The position numbers were made by a program, and so were the translations under genes. A stretch of DNA of 64,000 nt from Bacteroidetes bacterium UBA6221 (GTDB taxonomy: Bacteria > Bacteroidota > Bacteroidia > Chitinophagales > Chitinophagaceae), in contig DISB01000016.1 in the NCBI GenBank assembly GCA_002421685.1, forward strand, positions 447,775-511,774. Direction: 5' to 3'. The first letter of the stretch is position 1. Each line of letters opens with the position of its first letter. The notes beneath the pieces were generated by a model. That model had not been told where the DNA came from and searched no databases. It worked only from the letters and a program-made list of their open reading frames with translations. Positions 43,664 through 53,437 of the stretch are shown here, piece after piece.

Positions 43664-44758
43664 ATGAAGGGCATATTATTTACCAGGTATATAGCGCAGG
43701 AAGGGAAAACGCCTTTCGAAAAACTGTTCGACCTGTTCATGGAACTGCTACAGTTCACCAACGGCGATGCTGCCGAAGCCCTGGACTGGCTGACGCAGTT
43801 GGACAGGGAATACAAACTCACCAATGACGATTACGGCATAGGAGATTTTATAGAAGAACTGAAAGAAAAGGGCTACCTGCGCGAAAACCAAAATGACGGG
43901 ACCGTAGCTATCACCGGCAAAACAGAACAAAATATACGACAGCGCTCGCTCGACGAGGTATTCGGCAAACTGAAGAAGGGAAAGAAAGGCAATCACCATA
44001 CCTTTAAAACGGGTAACGGGGATGAACTGAACCCGGAAACCCGTCCGTACGAATTTGGCGACAGCCTGGACGCTATCAATTATTCCGGCAGCATACGCAA
44101 CTCGTTTATCAATCATGGCATCGACGAGCTGAACATGCACCAGGACGACCTGGAGATACATGAGATGGACTATAAGGCGCAGACATCTACCGTGCTGATG
44201 ATAGATATTTCGCATTCCATGATACTGTATGGTGAAGACAGGATAACACCCGCCAAAAAAGTAGCTATGGCCCTCAGCGAGCTGATAACCACCCGCTACC
44301 CTAAGGATACGCTGGACATTGTGGTCTTTGGCAACGATGCCTGGCAGATAGAAATGAAAGAACTGCCCTACCTGCAGGTGGGGCCTTATCATACCAACAC
44401 GGTAGCGGGGCTTGAACTGGCGATGGATATACTACGCCGCCGCAAAAATCCAAACAAACAGATATTTATGATAACCGACGGCAAGCCAACCTGCCTGAAA
44501 ATCGGGAATAAATATTATAAGAACAGCTTTGGCATAGACAGCAAAATATTGAACAAGACATTGAACCTTGCGGGGCAGCTACGCAGGCTGAAAATACCTG
44601 TCATTACCTTTATGATAGCCAATGACCCTTACCTGCAGGCTTTCGTACGGAACTTTACCGAAGTGAACAATGGTAAAGCTTTTTACTCCTCCCTCGACGG
44701 GCTGGGCAGTTTTATCTTCGAAGATTACGAAAACAATAAGAAGAAGCGTATGCGCTGA
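43664..44758 (+). CDS. von Willebrand factor type A (VWA) domain protein
   Basis: 364 residues. The VWA domain spans about 170-345: TVLMIDISHSMILYGEDR holds the MIDAS pattern (Asp-x-Ser-x-Ser as DISHS), and GLELAMDILRRRKNPNKQIF followed by MITDGKPTC completes the metal site. The N-terminal ~165 residues are helical and charged. Stand-alone VWA proteins commonly work with a MoxR-type AAA ATPase. None is visible in the window. The start is preceded by TAACTTTA (43647-43654). It converges with pyrH after a 2-nt gap. Confidence 0.85.
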   Translation: MKGILFTRYIAQEGKTPFEKLFDLFMELLQFTNGDAAEALDWLTQLDREYKLTNDDYGIGDFIEELKEKGYLRENQNDGTVAITGKTEQNIRQRSLDEVFGKLKKGKKGNHHTFKTGNGDELNPETRPYEFGDSLDAINYSGSIRNSFINHGIDELNMHQDDLEIHEMDYKAQTSTVLMIDISHSMILYGEDRITPAKKVAMALSELITTRYPKDTLDIVVFGNDAWQIEMKELPYLQVGPYHTNTVAGLELAMDILRRRKNPNKQIFMITDGKPTCLKIGNKYYKNSFGIDSKILNKTLNLAGQLRRLKIPVITFMIANDPYLQAFVRNFTEVNNGKAFYSSLDGLGSFIFEDYENNKKKRMR

Positions 44759-44760
44759 AC

Positions 44761-45471
44761 TTAGCTCACCAGTGTACCTACGGCTTTCCCGCTCACCACG
44801 TTGGCCAGGTTGCCCGGCGTGTTCATGTCGAACACAATAATAGGCAGGTTATTTTCCTGGCACAAAGTAAAGGCGGTCATATCCATCACTTTCAATCCTT
44901 TGCTGATGACGTCATTGAACGAAAGCTTGTCGTAGCGGGTAGCCGATTTGTCCTTTTCGGGGTCGGCAGTGTATATACCATCTACACGTGTGCCTTTTAA
45001 TATTACATCCGCCTTTATTTCTATGGCCCTCAGCGAGCCTGCCGTATCTGTTGTGAAGTAGGGGTTGCCCGTTCCGGCGCCAAATATCACTACCCTACCT
45101 TTTTCCAGGTGCCGTATGGCACGGCGGCGGATATAAGGTTCGGCTATCTGTTCCAGCTTAATGGCGCTTTGCAGGCGGGTGATGACGCCTATCCGCTCCA
45201 GCGAAGCCTGCAGCGCCATACCGTTGATAAGCGTGGCCAGCATACCCATATAGTCCCCCTGCGCACGCTCAATGCCGGTTTCAGCCTCATTCATGCCACG
45301 GTAAATATTACCGCCGCCTATTACTATCGCCACCTGCACCCCCAGGTCGGTAATGGCCTTGATGTCCTGTGCGTATTGATCCAGCATTTTGGGGTCAATA
45401 CCGAACTTACTGTCGCCCATTAATGATTCTCCGGATAACTTGAGCAGGATGCGGCTGTACTTTGGAAGCAT
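44761..45471 (-). CDS. pyrH: UMP kinase
   Basis: 236 residues from ATG 45471, selected because the family begins MLPKYSRILLKLSGESLMG. Upstream ORF sequence (to 45570) is not conserved. It phosphorylates UMP to UDP. The amino-acid-kinase fold has VAIVIGGGNIYRG (about 44-56), the nucleotide region VVIFGAGTGNPYFTTDT and ATRYDKLSFNDVIS. GDSKFGIDPKMLDQYAQDIK (about 19-38) is typical. Convergent with the VWA gene. Confidence 0.95.
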   Translation of the reverse strand: MLPKYSRILLKLSGESLMGDSKFGIDPKMLDQYAQDIKAITDLGVQVAIVIGGGNIYRGMNEAETGIERAQGDYMGMLATLINGMALQASLERIGVITRLQSAIKLEQIAEPYIRRRAIRHLEKGRVVIFGAGTGNPYFTTDTAGSLRAIEIKADVILKGTRVDGIYTADPEKDKSATRYDKLSFNDVISKGLKVMDMTAFTLCQENNLPIIVFDMNTPGNLANVVSGKAVGTLVS

Positions 45472-45651
45472 GAATATCTCTGATTTGGGAATTTGAGTGC
45501 AAAGAAAGAAAAAACTTTGCTTTTTTACGGAAGGAATTTCAGCCAAGGGAATATTATAATGATAATACACATGTAAAGTGTTCAGATAATGTTTATCATA
45601 AAAAAATTAACCTAAGTTAGCGGCACAAATACGCCTGCGCCTTTAAAGAAC

Positions 45652-47202
45652 ATGAGCATTTTCAATAACACATACTGGTATGCGGGGATTATATTTTTTA
45701 TCCTGGCTATTGGTGTTAAGTTATACAACAAGAATGTAGCAGCCGTCTGGCTATTGTTCTTTGCCGCGCTATTCATACGGCTGTTTATGATACAGCTCGA
45801 CCCTTTTCTGCACGACTGGGACGAAAAGTTCCACGCGCTCGTAGCCAGGAATATGATGGTCCATCCTTTTAAACCCATGCTGAAAACGGAAATACTCGTG
45901 CCCTACGACTACCGGCCCTGGTGCTGCAACCACATCTGGCTGCACAAACAGCCTCTTTTTATGTGGCAGATGGCGCTGAGCATGAAGATATTCGGCGTCT
46001 CAGAAGTGGCTATGCGATTGCCCAGCGCTTTGATGGGCGCCTTAATGGTCCCTATGTTGTACCGTGTAGCGGTTTTATACACCCGCAATAGTTTTATCGC
46101 TTTCGGTGCAGCCGTATTGATGTGTTGTTCCAATTTCCAGTTGGAACAGGTATCCGGCTATACAGGTATGGACCATAACGATGTAGCCTTTGGCTTTTAC
46201 GTCCTGGCCAGCATATGGGCATACCTTGAGTACCTGCGCAAAAAAAACATGAAATGGGTAGTGCTTATCGGCTTGTTTGCCGGATGTGCGATATTAAATA
46301 AGTGGCTCACCGGCCTGCTTGTCTTTTCCGGCTGGGGAATTAATATCCTGCTCAATATCAGGGACAAAGAGAGCCGCGGGGAGATATTACACTTGCTGCT
46401 TGCATTATTGGTATGTATTATCGTCTTTTTACCCTGGCAGATATATATATTTAATGCCTTCCCGGAAGAAGCGCTGTACGAGTACAATTTTAACACAAAA
46501 CATATTTTTGAGGTTGTAGAGGGGCATGGCGGGCACAACGAATTCTATTTCCATCTTTTCCCCCAATACTTCGGGAAGATAATATGGATGCTGGTACTGA
46601 CAGGCATGGCGATTTCCTTATTTGTAAAAAGCTTCGTGCGTAAAAACAATATTGCGATACTGGCATATACCGCCGTTGTCTATATCTTTTTCTCACTTAT
46701 CGTCCAATCCAAAATGGGCTCTTATTTCTTCGTTGTAGGGCCTTTATGTTATATATACATGGCGGTGGCGTTAGGGCAGTTGCTACGAATACCATATGTC
46801 AGCAAGTACTTGTATATGGCCGCGGTTGTGGTATGCGCGTATATTTCGATAGCACCTCCCAAAATACAAGCAGCGCATGACCCGGAAAGCCAATACCGGC
46901 AAAACAAGATACATAATACCAATGTATATAAAAACCTGCGCAGCATATTGCCGCCGGATATTGATATCGTGATGAATGTAGAGCAAATGGAAGACGTAGA
47001 ACTGATGTTTTACAACAAAGGCATAAATGCCTTTCATTATTGCTACCTGGAAGCTGAATTTGATGTTCTGAAGAAAATGAATAAAAAAGTAGGTATATTC
47101 CCTATACGCCCCGGCTACCCCGTGCCCGAATATATAACGGGATATGAAGGGACATTTGTAATAGACGCTGAAATTAAGCCAACTGTTCAATACTACCGGT
47201 AA
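45652..47202 (+). CDS. GT39-family (ArnT/PMT-like) membrane glycosyltransferase
   Basis: 516 residues with about eleven membrane segments. The signature of GT-C glycosyltransferases is seen after the first helix: PFLHDWDEKFHALVARNM (about 49-66), with acidic DWDE, then HKQPLFMWQMALSMKIFG and RLPSALMGALMVPMLYRV. These enzymes transfer a sugar from a polyprenyl-phosphate donor to a protein, lipid A or other acceptor. The stop (47202) overlaps the ATG of the next membrane gene (TAATG), so the two are co-translated and probably act together. Acceptor and donor are unknown. Confidence 0.85.
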   Translation: MSIFNNTYWYAGIIFFILAIGVKLYNKNVAAVWLLFFAALFIRLFMIQLDPFLHDWDEKFHALVARNMMVHPFKPMLKTEILVPYDYRPWCCNHIWLHKQPLFMWQMALSMKIFGVSEVAMRLPSALMGALMVPMLYRVAVLYTRNSFIAFGAAVLMCCSNFQLEQVSGYTGMDHNDVAFGFYVLASIWAYLEYLRKKNMKWVVLIGLFAGCAILNKWLTGLLVFSGWGINILLNIRDKESRGEILHLLLALLVCIIVFLPWQIYIFNAFPEEALYEYNFNTKHIFEVVEGHGGHNEFYFHLFPQYFGKIIWMLVLTGMAISLFVKSFVRKNNIAILAYTAVVYIFFSLIVQSKMGSYFFVVGPLCYIYMAVALGQLLRIPYVSKYLYMAAVVVCAYISIAPPKIQAAHDPESQYRQNKIHNTNVYKNLRSILPPDIDIVMNVEQMEDVELMFYNKGINAFHYCYLEAEFDVLKKMNKKVGIFPIRPGYPVPEYITGYEGTFVIDAEIKPTVQYYR

Positions 47203-48587
47203 TGCTCAAAAAATTATACTATACAGGTTTTTTGGTTTATGCAGGCTTGCTGGCTCTATCGGTTGTATTCTATAAAGAGCGCACCATACTGCTGGATAAT
47301 TCCCTGTTCCTGTTCGACATGCTGAGAGAAGATGGCTTTTGTATTCAGCGCAACCGGTTCATCGTTGTGCTGCCACAACTGCTGCCCCTGCTTGCTGCGA
47401 AATTTTCCCTTTCGCTCAAGTGGGTTATGATCAGTTTTTCGGCCGGGTATATGCTCTACCATGTTTTTTGCTACTTTCTCTGCGGCCTGCTGAAAAATTA
47501 CCGCCTGGGCATCGCCCTGTTGCTGGTAAACACCCTTGTGGTAGCACACACTTTTTTCTGGCACTTATCAGAGTTATCGTTGGGTATTTCGTTGCTGTTT
47601 CCATTTTTCGCCCTGTTTGTTGACAAGCAGCATAAACTCAACAAACCTGCACAATACGTACTGATAGCGGCAGGGTTGATTACTATCGTATTTTCCCACC
47701 CTCTTATCATTTTTCCCTTTTTCTTTATCATTGCATTCCTCTGGTTGAGGGAGAATATAAAGCCGGAACGGCGCGTGCTTATCATTACGAGCGCGCTCTT
47801 TATCATCGTCTACTTTGTCAAGAAAAAAATACTGCCGGATACTTATGAGTCTAATTCATCTTACCTGCTTACCAATAATTTGAAAAGCAATTATCCCGAT
47901 TACTTCAGCATGTATTCCAATACCCGGTTTTTCAGCAACTGGTTTTATATCTTTTATTGGCTGCCGGTTTTCTTTATTACCGTGCTGGTATTTTATGCAT
48001 GGAAACGTCAGTGGCTAAAATTCTTCCTGGTGTTCCTTGCCTGCACCGGGTATTCGCAGGTGGTAAATATCTCTTATCCCGGCTATAACACACCCGACTT
48101 CTATTGGGAAAACATGTACACCACACTTGGTTTATTTCTTGCGCTGCCGCTGGCGTACGACCTCTTCCCCATATTATGGGGCAAGCGGAAATTCCTGGTG
48201 CCCGCCACCTGCCTGTTGATAGCCGGTACCGCCTTTTTGCGCATCAATATGCTGCGGCAGGATTACCGGGGGCGGATAGACTGGTTCCGTGGTTATATGG
48301 ACAAATACCGCAACGAAAAAATGATGGTGAACATGTATGGCAAGCCGCAGGAAACTATCATTATGGAATGGGCCTCACCTTACGAGTTCTGGCTGCTCTC
48401 TACGCTGGAAAGGGATACGACCGCTTCTATTATCATTCATAAGAACGTGGAAGAAATAGGATGGGCATGGGAAAATTACCGCGCCTTCGTCACCACATGG
48501 GGCGTGTATCCTTACAAAGACCTGAACCCGCGGTATTTCAAATTCAGGGATACCACACGGCACTACAGCGTGTACAAAGACAGGTAA
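47202..48587 (+). CDS. multi-pass membrane protein, paralog of 42172-43536
   Basis: 461 residues with about ten membrane segments (YTGFLVYAGLLALSVVFYKE; GIALLLVNTLVVAHTFFWHL). Shared with the gene at 42172-43536: an N-terminal Y.GF.VYA...FY.ERTI, and the C-terminal YEFWLLSTLERDTTASIII. It overlaps the GT39 gene by one base and is the second gene of that operon. The converging gene at 48588 leaves no space between stops. The function is unknown; linkage to a glycosyltransferase suggests an envelope-glycan role. Confidence 0.75.
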   Translation: MLKKLYYTGFLVYAGLLALSVVFYKERTILLDNSLFLFDMLREDGFCIQRNRFIVVLPQLLPLLAAKFSLSLKWVMISFSAGYMLYHVFCYFLCGLLKNYRLGIALLLVNTLVVAHTFFWHLSELSLGISLLFPFFALFVDKQHKLNKPAQYVLIAAGLITIVFSHPLIIFPFFFIIAFLWLRENIKPERRVLIITSALFIIVYFVKKKILPDTYESNSSYLLTNNLKSNYPDYFSMYSNTRFFSNWFYIFYWLPVFFITVLVFYAWKRQWLKFFLVFLACTGYSQVVNISYPGYNTPDFYWENMYTTLGLFLALPLAYDLFPILWGKRKFLVPATCLLIAGTAFLRINMLRQDYRGRIDWFRGYMDKYRNEKMMVNMYGKPQETIIMEWASPYEFWLLSTLERDTTASIIIHKNVEEIGWAWENYRAFVTTWGVYPYKDLNPRYFKFRDTTRHYSVYKDR

Positions 48588-50375
48588 TTATTCTTCAAAC
48601 GACCATATCTCGATATCGTCCAGCTTTGCGGTTGTATAGCTGCCGGGGTTCCAGAAAAAGACATGAACTGAATCGAACGGTTGCTTTGGTATCTTCACAT
48701 CAAAGTAAACTTCCGTCGGTTTACCCTCTATCGCAAACCTGTGCAGCCGTATCATATTCGTCTTTATTTTTTCTTCCTGTTTGACGAAACCGATCGTAAA
48801 CTGTAACATTTTCCAGTATTCCCATTCGTCGTCCATAACTTTTATGGTTACTTTGGCACGCAACCAGTCTGCATTGCCGGGCGAATACGGGAAGGCCAGT
48901 ATAGGGCTGTAATCCCTGTACGGATGAAAATAAAGAGATCTTTTGCCGGAGATTGGATATACATCGGACGCTGTTGTATCGTCTTCAAATCCGTAACTAT
49001 ACAGCTGTTTCATATTTTTTGGCGCTCCGTCAAAATATTCATCCGTGTCTTTAAATCTTACGGTGTACTCAGGAACTTTAAACCTTCCCACAACTTTCCA
49101 ATAATATGCCTTAGTCATCCCAACAGGATCGTACAAACCTTTTGGCGTGTGGGCGTTGTAGGTAAACCAGATATTGACATAAACGAACACAGCCATAACT
49201 GCGAATACCGGCCATTTTATCCACCTTGTTTTCAGCAACACATCTATCAGCGCTGCTATCATAAAAAAAGTTATCGCATAGCTCTGCACCATAGGCCTGC
49301 CGCCCATACCGCCATACCACCATACATCCCACGCGGCTATGATGTAATAGTTCAGCAGGAAAAAACTGATAATGGCCACTTTGTTTTTTCCCTTCCACAA
49401 ATAGACGAGCAGCCCCGCAAAAGCGAAGAACATCAGCGGCGTGTACACCAGCCATCCGCTGCGGTAGCTGAATGTATAATCAAAGAAATGAGGTTTGGTC
49501 CAGTAAAAACCTTTGTCGTCATAGCTGTACACCAACGGCTCCCCGGCCACATACAGCCAGTATATTATCTGTATAGAGCCTACAAGGACAGTACACAATA
49601 CGGCCAATAAAAAGGGTTTATAATTGGCGATGAAGAACATGAACCGTTTTTTGATAGTGCCCGGCCAGATGTTCTCCATGCCCCAGAGCAGCGGTATCAG
49701 CGCAATGATCATATCCGAAGGACGGATAAGAATAGCCAGCCCTGTCAGCAAGCCAATCCTTATTGCATACTTATACCTTGGGTCGGCATAAAAATTGCCT
49801 GTATTCAGCAGCACCAGCGTATAGATAGAGAACAGCCAGCTATGTGTGAGGGTGACATCTACACCGGCATAATTGAGGTAGTTGGTGCCAAATACCAGCA
49901 ACACCAGCGAGATGGCAGTTACCTTGTCGCTGAAGTATCGCAGCAGCAGCTTCCTGAAGTACCAAAGCCCGACGATTGCGGCCAAAAGGCTCCAGAAGTG
50001 TACTGCCGCCTGGTAAGGCAATGAGAATCCATCGGCCTCATAACCCAGCGGTGCGGCCAGGGCATGCGCCACCGCAAAGGCGGGCAGGAATACTACCGCC
50101 AGCCCCGAGCTGTACGTAATCACCCTGTTGCCGCTCTTGTGCACGAACGATTGCTCAAATACCGGGGTAAACCCATATTTGTCTATGATACTGTCACCAA
50201 ATTTTTGCTCCTTCAGATCGTGGTATATAAATGTGGCAGGCAGGTACCAGTAGTAGGTAGAAACGTCCCAACCCAGGCTGGACTCCCTCCCGGTATTTTT
50301 CCATTTCGGGTCAAATATTAGTGCCACATAGAGCAGCAGTGCAACACAGATTATATAGGCTGAGCGGGATAGCAT
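48588..50375 (-). CDS. GT-C-like multi-pass membrane protein, tandem paralog (downstream copy)
   Basis: 595 residues with about eleven membrane segments, then a C-terminal soluble domain (about 470-595) of beta type (DWLRAKVTIKVMDDEWEYWK). The N-terminus MLSRSAYIICVALLLYVALI and SLGWDVSTYYWYLPATFIYH (about 36-55), TLTHSWLFSIYTLVLLNTG and IRPSDMIIALIPLLWGME (about 220-237) are conserved with the neighbour gene upstream (50397-52154). It is the second member, 21 nt after the first. A GT-C glycosyltransferase-like fold is likely, with a candidate acidic residue in GWD. Confidence 0.75.
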   Translation of the reverse strand: MLSRSAYIICVALLLYVALIFDPKWKNTGRESSLGWDVSTYYWYLPATFIYHDLKEQKFGDSIIDKYGFTPVFEQSFVHKSGNRVITYSSGLAVVFLPAFAVAHALAAPLGYEADGFSLPYQAAVHFWSLLAAIVGLWYFRKLLLRYFSDKVTAISLVLLVFGTNYLNYAGVDVTLTHSWLFSIYTLVLLNTGNFYADPRYKYAIRIGLLTGLAILIRPSDMIIALIPLLWGMENIWPGTIKKRFMFFIANYKPFLLAVLCTVLVGSIQIIYWLYVAGEPLVYSYDDKGFYWTKPHFFDYTFSYRSGWLVYTPLMFFAFAGLLVYLWKGKNKVAIISFFLLNYYIIAAWDVWWYGGMGGRPMVQSYAITFFMIAALIDVLLKTRWIKWPVFAVMAVFVYVNIWFTYNAHTPKGLYDPVGMTKAYYWKVVGRFKVPEYTVRFKDTDEYFDGAPKNMKQLYSYGFEDDTTASDVYPISGKRSLYFHPYRDYSPILAFPYSPGNADWLRAKVTIKVMDDEWEYWKMLQFTIGFVKQEEKIKTNMIRLHRFAIEGKPTEVYFDVKIPKQPFDSVHVFFWNPGSYTTAKLDDIEIWSFEE

Positions 50376-50396
50376 AAGGTCAAATATAAAGCATAA

Positions 50397-52154
50397 TTAC
50401 CTGCAACTGTTATAGGCTGTTATCAATAAGTCATCAATGATAACATCGCCACCGCCCGTCTCATTCAGGAAACTGACCTGTATTCTGTCAAATTCCTTTG
50501 AGGGAATGCGCATATCATAATGTACACGCACCATGCTGCCTTCCCATAAAAACCGTTGGGGCTTCCAGTCTTCGCCTGCTACCTCTTTTTCACCGTTCAT
50601 AAAATGTAAACGTGTGCGCATCATTTTCCATTCATCATATTCAGCGCCGCTATTATATACCGCGTTCACCCGCACCCATTGTTTATCTTTACCGGAATAA
50701 TTGATGCTGAATATCCCGGAATTTCTACCCGCTGGCACAGATAGTTTACCACCTTCGGTTTCTGCAAAATCGTTCTGATATACAACCGCGCTGTCGCACA
50801 GGGTTCCCGTGTAGATATTTCTCGCATCCTGCAGTTTTAATACCTCCTTATCTACTTTCCGCCGTCCCAGAACACGCCAATAATACCGCTTCGACATATG
50901 TACTGTATTGTACAAACTATCGGCTGCATGTGCCTGGTAAAACACCCAGAGATTAATATAGATAAACAGCAGGAACAACGGGGCAGCTATCCACAGCAAT
51001 AGCCTTCTCGTTAAAAGAAATTCCACGCAGGATGCGGCAATAAAGAATGTAACGGCATAGCTCTGGACCATTGCCCTGCCGCCAATACCTGAATACCACC
51101 ATACATCCCAGGCTGAAACAATGTAGAGGTTCAATACAAAGAACATAAGTACCGCTACTCTGTTGCGGCCATATTTAATAAACGGTATAATGCCGGCCAG
51201 TATAAACAAAACCATGGGATTGTACATGATCCAGCCGCTGCCATAACTGGTTAAATACTCCCACGTATGCGGTGCCAGCCAGGAAAAAGTTTTATCGTCA
51301 TAGCTATACACAAATGGCTGTCCGGTAACATACAACCAATAAGCCACCTGTATAGAACATACTGTAATTCCTGTCGCTATTGCCCAAAGTATATGCCTGC
51401 TATTCTCCCGGAGGAAACTTATCCGCCCGGCCAGGGCACACCGTGATATGCGTTCCAGGCCCCATAACAGCGGAATGACAATTGCTATCATTTCTGAAGG
51501 GCGCACCAACACAGCGAGGCCTGCCAGTAAACCAATTCTTATCGCATACCATCGTTTCGGATACTCGTAAAAACGATGTGTATTCAGCAATAACAATACA
51601 TAAATTGTGAAGAGGTAACTATGTGTTATCGTAGCATCGTAACCGGTATAATTCAGGTAATTGGTACCCAACACCAGCATAAGCAGCACAATAGCCACTA
51701 CTTTATCATGAAAATACAGGAGTAGCAACTTCCTGAAATACCAAAGCCCCGCCAGGGCTGCTAATACTGCCCAAAGCTGCACGGCCACACGGTAGGGTGC
51801 GGAAAATCCGTCTGCCGGGTAGCCTGTGGGTTCTGCGATTATATGCGCCAGGGCAAATGCTGGTAAGCTCAAAAGCGCTACGCCTGACGTATAAGTAATT
51901 ACCCTGTTACCGCTCTCGTGTACAAACGATTGGGAAAAGTCCGGCGTGAACCTGTATTTCGCTATGATGCTATCGCCAAATTCCTGCTGTTTCAGGTCCT
52001 GGTAAATAAATGTAGCCGGCAGGTACCAGTAATAGGTAGATGCATCCCACCCAAGGCTGCTTTCCGTACCTTCGGCTTTCCACTTAGGCAGGTACACCAG
52101 CGACACAAACAGTATAGCCAGGGCGCAAAATATGTACGCGGCGCGCGACAACAT
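50397..52154 (-). CDS. GT-C-like multi-pass membrane protein, tandem paralog (upstream copy)
   Basis: 585 residues from ATG 52154 (MLSRAAYIFCALAILFVSL), aligned with the paralog start and preferred to the longer frame starting 52172, which would run into the terminator. Conserved blocks are SLGWDASTYYWYLPATFIYQ, TITHSYLFTIYVLLLLNT, VRPSEMIAIVIPLLWGLE and the C-terminal beta domain (VRVNAVYNSGAEYDEWKMMR). The two genes are head-to-tail with 21 nt between, so they form an operon. The terminator of gcvT lies just upstream at 52175-52198. The duplication is old since identity is moderate. Confidence 0.75.
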   Translation of the reverse strand: MLSRAAYIFCALAILFVSLVYLPKWKAEGTESSLGWDASTYYWYLPATFIYQDLKQQEFGDSIIAKYRFTPDFSQSFVHESGNRVITYTSGVALLSLPAFALAHIIAEPTGYPADGFSAPYRVAVQLWAVLAALAGLWYFRKLLLLYFHDKVVAIVLLMLVLGTNYLNYTGYDATITHSYLFTIYVLLLLNTHRFYEYPKRWYAIRIGLLAGLAVLVRPSEMIAIVIPLLWGLERISRCALAGRISFLRENSRHILWAIATGITVCSIQVAYWLYVTGQPFVYSYDDKTFSWLAPHTWEYLTSYGSGWIMYNPMVLFILAGIIPFIKYGRNRVAVLMFFVLNLYIVSAWDVWWYSGIGGRAMVQSYAVTFFIAASCVEFLLTRRLLLWIAAPLFLLFIYINLWVFYQAHAADSLYNTVHMSKRYYWRVLGRRKVDKEVLKLQDARNIYTGTLCDSAVVYQNDFAETEGGKLSVPAGRNSGIFSINYSGKDKQWVRVNAVYNSGAEYDEWKMMRTRLHFMNGEKEVAGEDWKPQRFLWEGSMVRVHYDMRIPSKEFDRIQVSFLNETGGGDVIIDDLLITAYNSCR

Positions 52155-52174
52155 GGGTTCAAGATAAAACAAAA

Positions 52175-52198
52175 GCCATCATGCTCTTGCATGATGGC
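52175..52198 (-). terminator. rho-independent terminator of gcvT
   Basis: On the minus strand GCCATCATGC-aaga-GCATGATGGC forms a perfect 10-bp stem followed by TTTTGTTTTATC. Confidence 0.9.
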
Positions 52199-52220
52199 CT
52201 TCATATTCTCTATTCGACGA

Positions 52221-53309
52221 TTATTCAAACGGCATTTTTACCACCTTGGCTTTTATAGCCTTGTCGCGTATCATAATGTTTATCTCGCTGCCTTCAGTAG
52301 CCAGGTCTTTGCGTACATAGCCCATGCCTATGGCCTTGTTCAGGCTGGGCGACTGTGTGCCCGAGGTCACGAAGCCTATCTCTTCGCCTGCATTGCTCTG
52401 TATTTTGTAGTGGTGGCGGGGAATGCCTTTCTCCACCATTTCAAAACCTACCAGCTTGCGGCTTACACCTTCGGCTTTTTGTTTTTCCAGTATCTCGCGG
52501 GCTGTAAAGTCTTTAGCGAATTTGGTGATCCAGCCCAACCCTGCTTCCAGCGGAGAAGTGGTATCGTCAATATCGTTGCCATACAGGCAGAAGCCCATTT
52601 CCAGGCGCAGGGTGTCGCGCGCACCCAGCCCGATGGGTTTCATTCCTTTCGGCCCGCCTACTCGGAATATCTCATTCCATATTTTGTCACCCGCGCCGTC
52701 TTTGTCTTCAAAGTATATTTCTACACCACCGGCGCCGGTATAGCCTGTTGCGCTCACCACCACGTTTTCCACACCTGCGAAAGTGCCTTTCACGAATGTG
52801 TAGTATTTCAGGTTGGTGATGTCCATGTCTGTCAGTTCCTGCATATACTCTACGGCTTTGGGTCCTTGTACAGCCAGCAGGCCTGTTTTGTCAGAGATAT
52901 TATGCATCTCCACACCTTTGGTATTGTGCTTGCTTATCCAGTTCCAGTCTTTTTCTATGTTCGATGCATTCACCACCAGCATATATACGTTGTTGGGCTC
53001 TATGGCGTACACCAGCAGGTCGTCTACTATGCCGCCCTGCTCGTTGGGCAGGCAACTATACTGCGCTTTACCCGGGGCATTCAGCTTGCTGGCATCGTTG
53101 CTGGTCACACGCTGTATCAGGTCCAGCGCGTCCGGGCCTTTCAGCATAAACTCTCCCATATGGCTCACGTCAAACACACCGGCGTTTTTGCGCACGGTTG
53201 CGTGTTCATCATTAATGCCTGTATAAGAAATAGGCATATTATAGCCTGCAAATTCAGCCATCTTGGCGCCCAGCGCTATATGCTTATCGGTAAATGGAGT
53301 ATTCTTCAT
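52221..53309 (-). CDS. gcvT: glycine cleavage system T protein (aminomethyltransferase)
   Basis: 362 residues. It passes the methylene group from the H protein's aminomethyl-lipoate to tetrahydrofolate, releasing ammonia. MAEFAGYNMPISYTG, NAGVFDVSHMGEFMLKGPDA (about 37-56), TGYTGAGGVEIYFEDK (about 189-204) and LEMGFCLYGNDIDDTTSPLE (about 232-251) are the standard folate- and substrate-binding segments. The -7 box lies 19 nt before the ATG. The gene has its own terminator; gcvH and gcvP are not adjacent. Confidence 0.95.
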   Translation of the reverse strand: MKNTPFTDKHIALGAKMAEFAGYNMPISYTGINDEHATVRKNAGVFDVSHMGEFMLKGPDALDLIQRVTSNDASKLNAPGKAQYSCLPNEQGGIVDDLLVYAIEPNNVYMLVVNASNIEKDWNWISKHNTKGVEMHNISDKTGLLAVQGPKAVEYMQELTDMDITNLKYYTFVKGTFAGVENVVVSATGYTGAGGVEIYFEDKDGAGDKIWNEIFRVGGPKGMKPIGLGARDTLRLEMGFCLYGNDIDDTTSPLEAGLGWITKFAKDFTAREILEKQKAEGVSRKLVGFEMVEKGIPRHHYKIQSNAGEEIGFVTSGTQSPSLNKAIGMGYVRKDLATEGSEINIMIRDKAIKAKVVKMPFE

Positions 53310-53328
53310 AGTTCTTTATTAATGGGCG

Positions 53329-53336
53329 CAAAGATA
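53329..53336 (-). promoter_or_regulatory. -7 box for gcvT
   Basis: TATCTTTG on the minus strand, 19 nt before the ATG at 53309. Confidence 0.55.
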
Positions 53337-53437
53337 ACATTTGGTTAGAGAAATAGAGGAAATATATGTACAAGTCGTAACCATCATGCCATTACATTAC
53401 ATATTGTCTGATATTTTTTATTATTTTAAATCTTATT

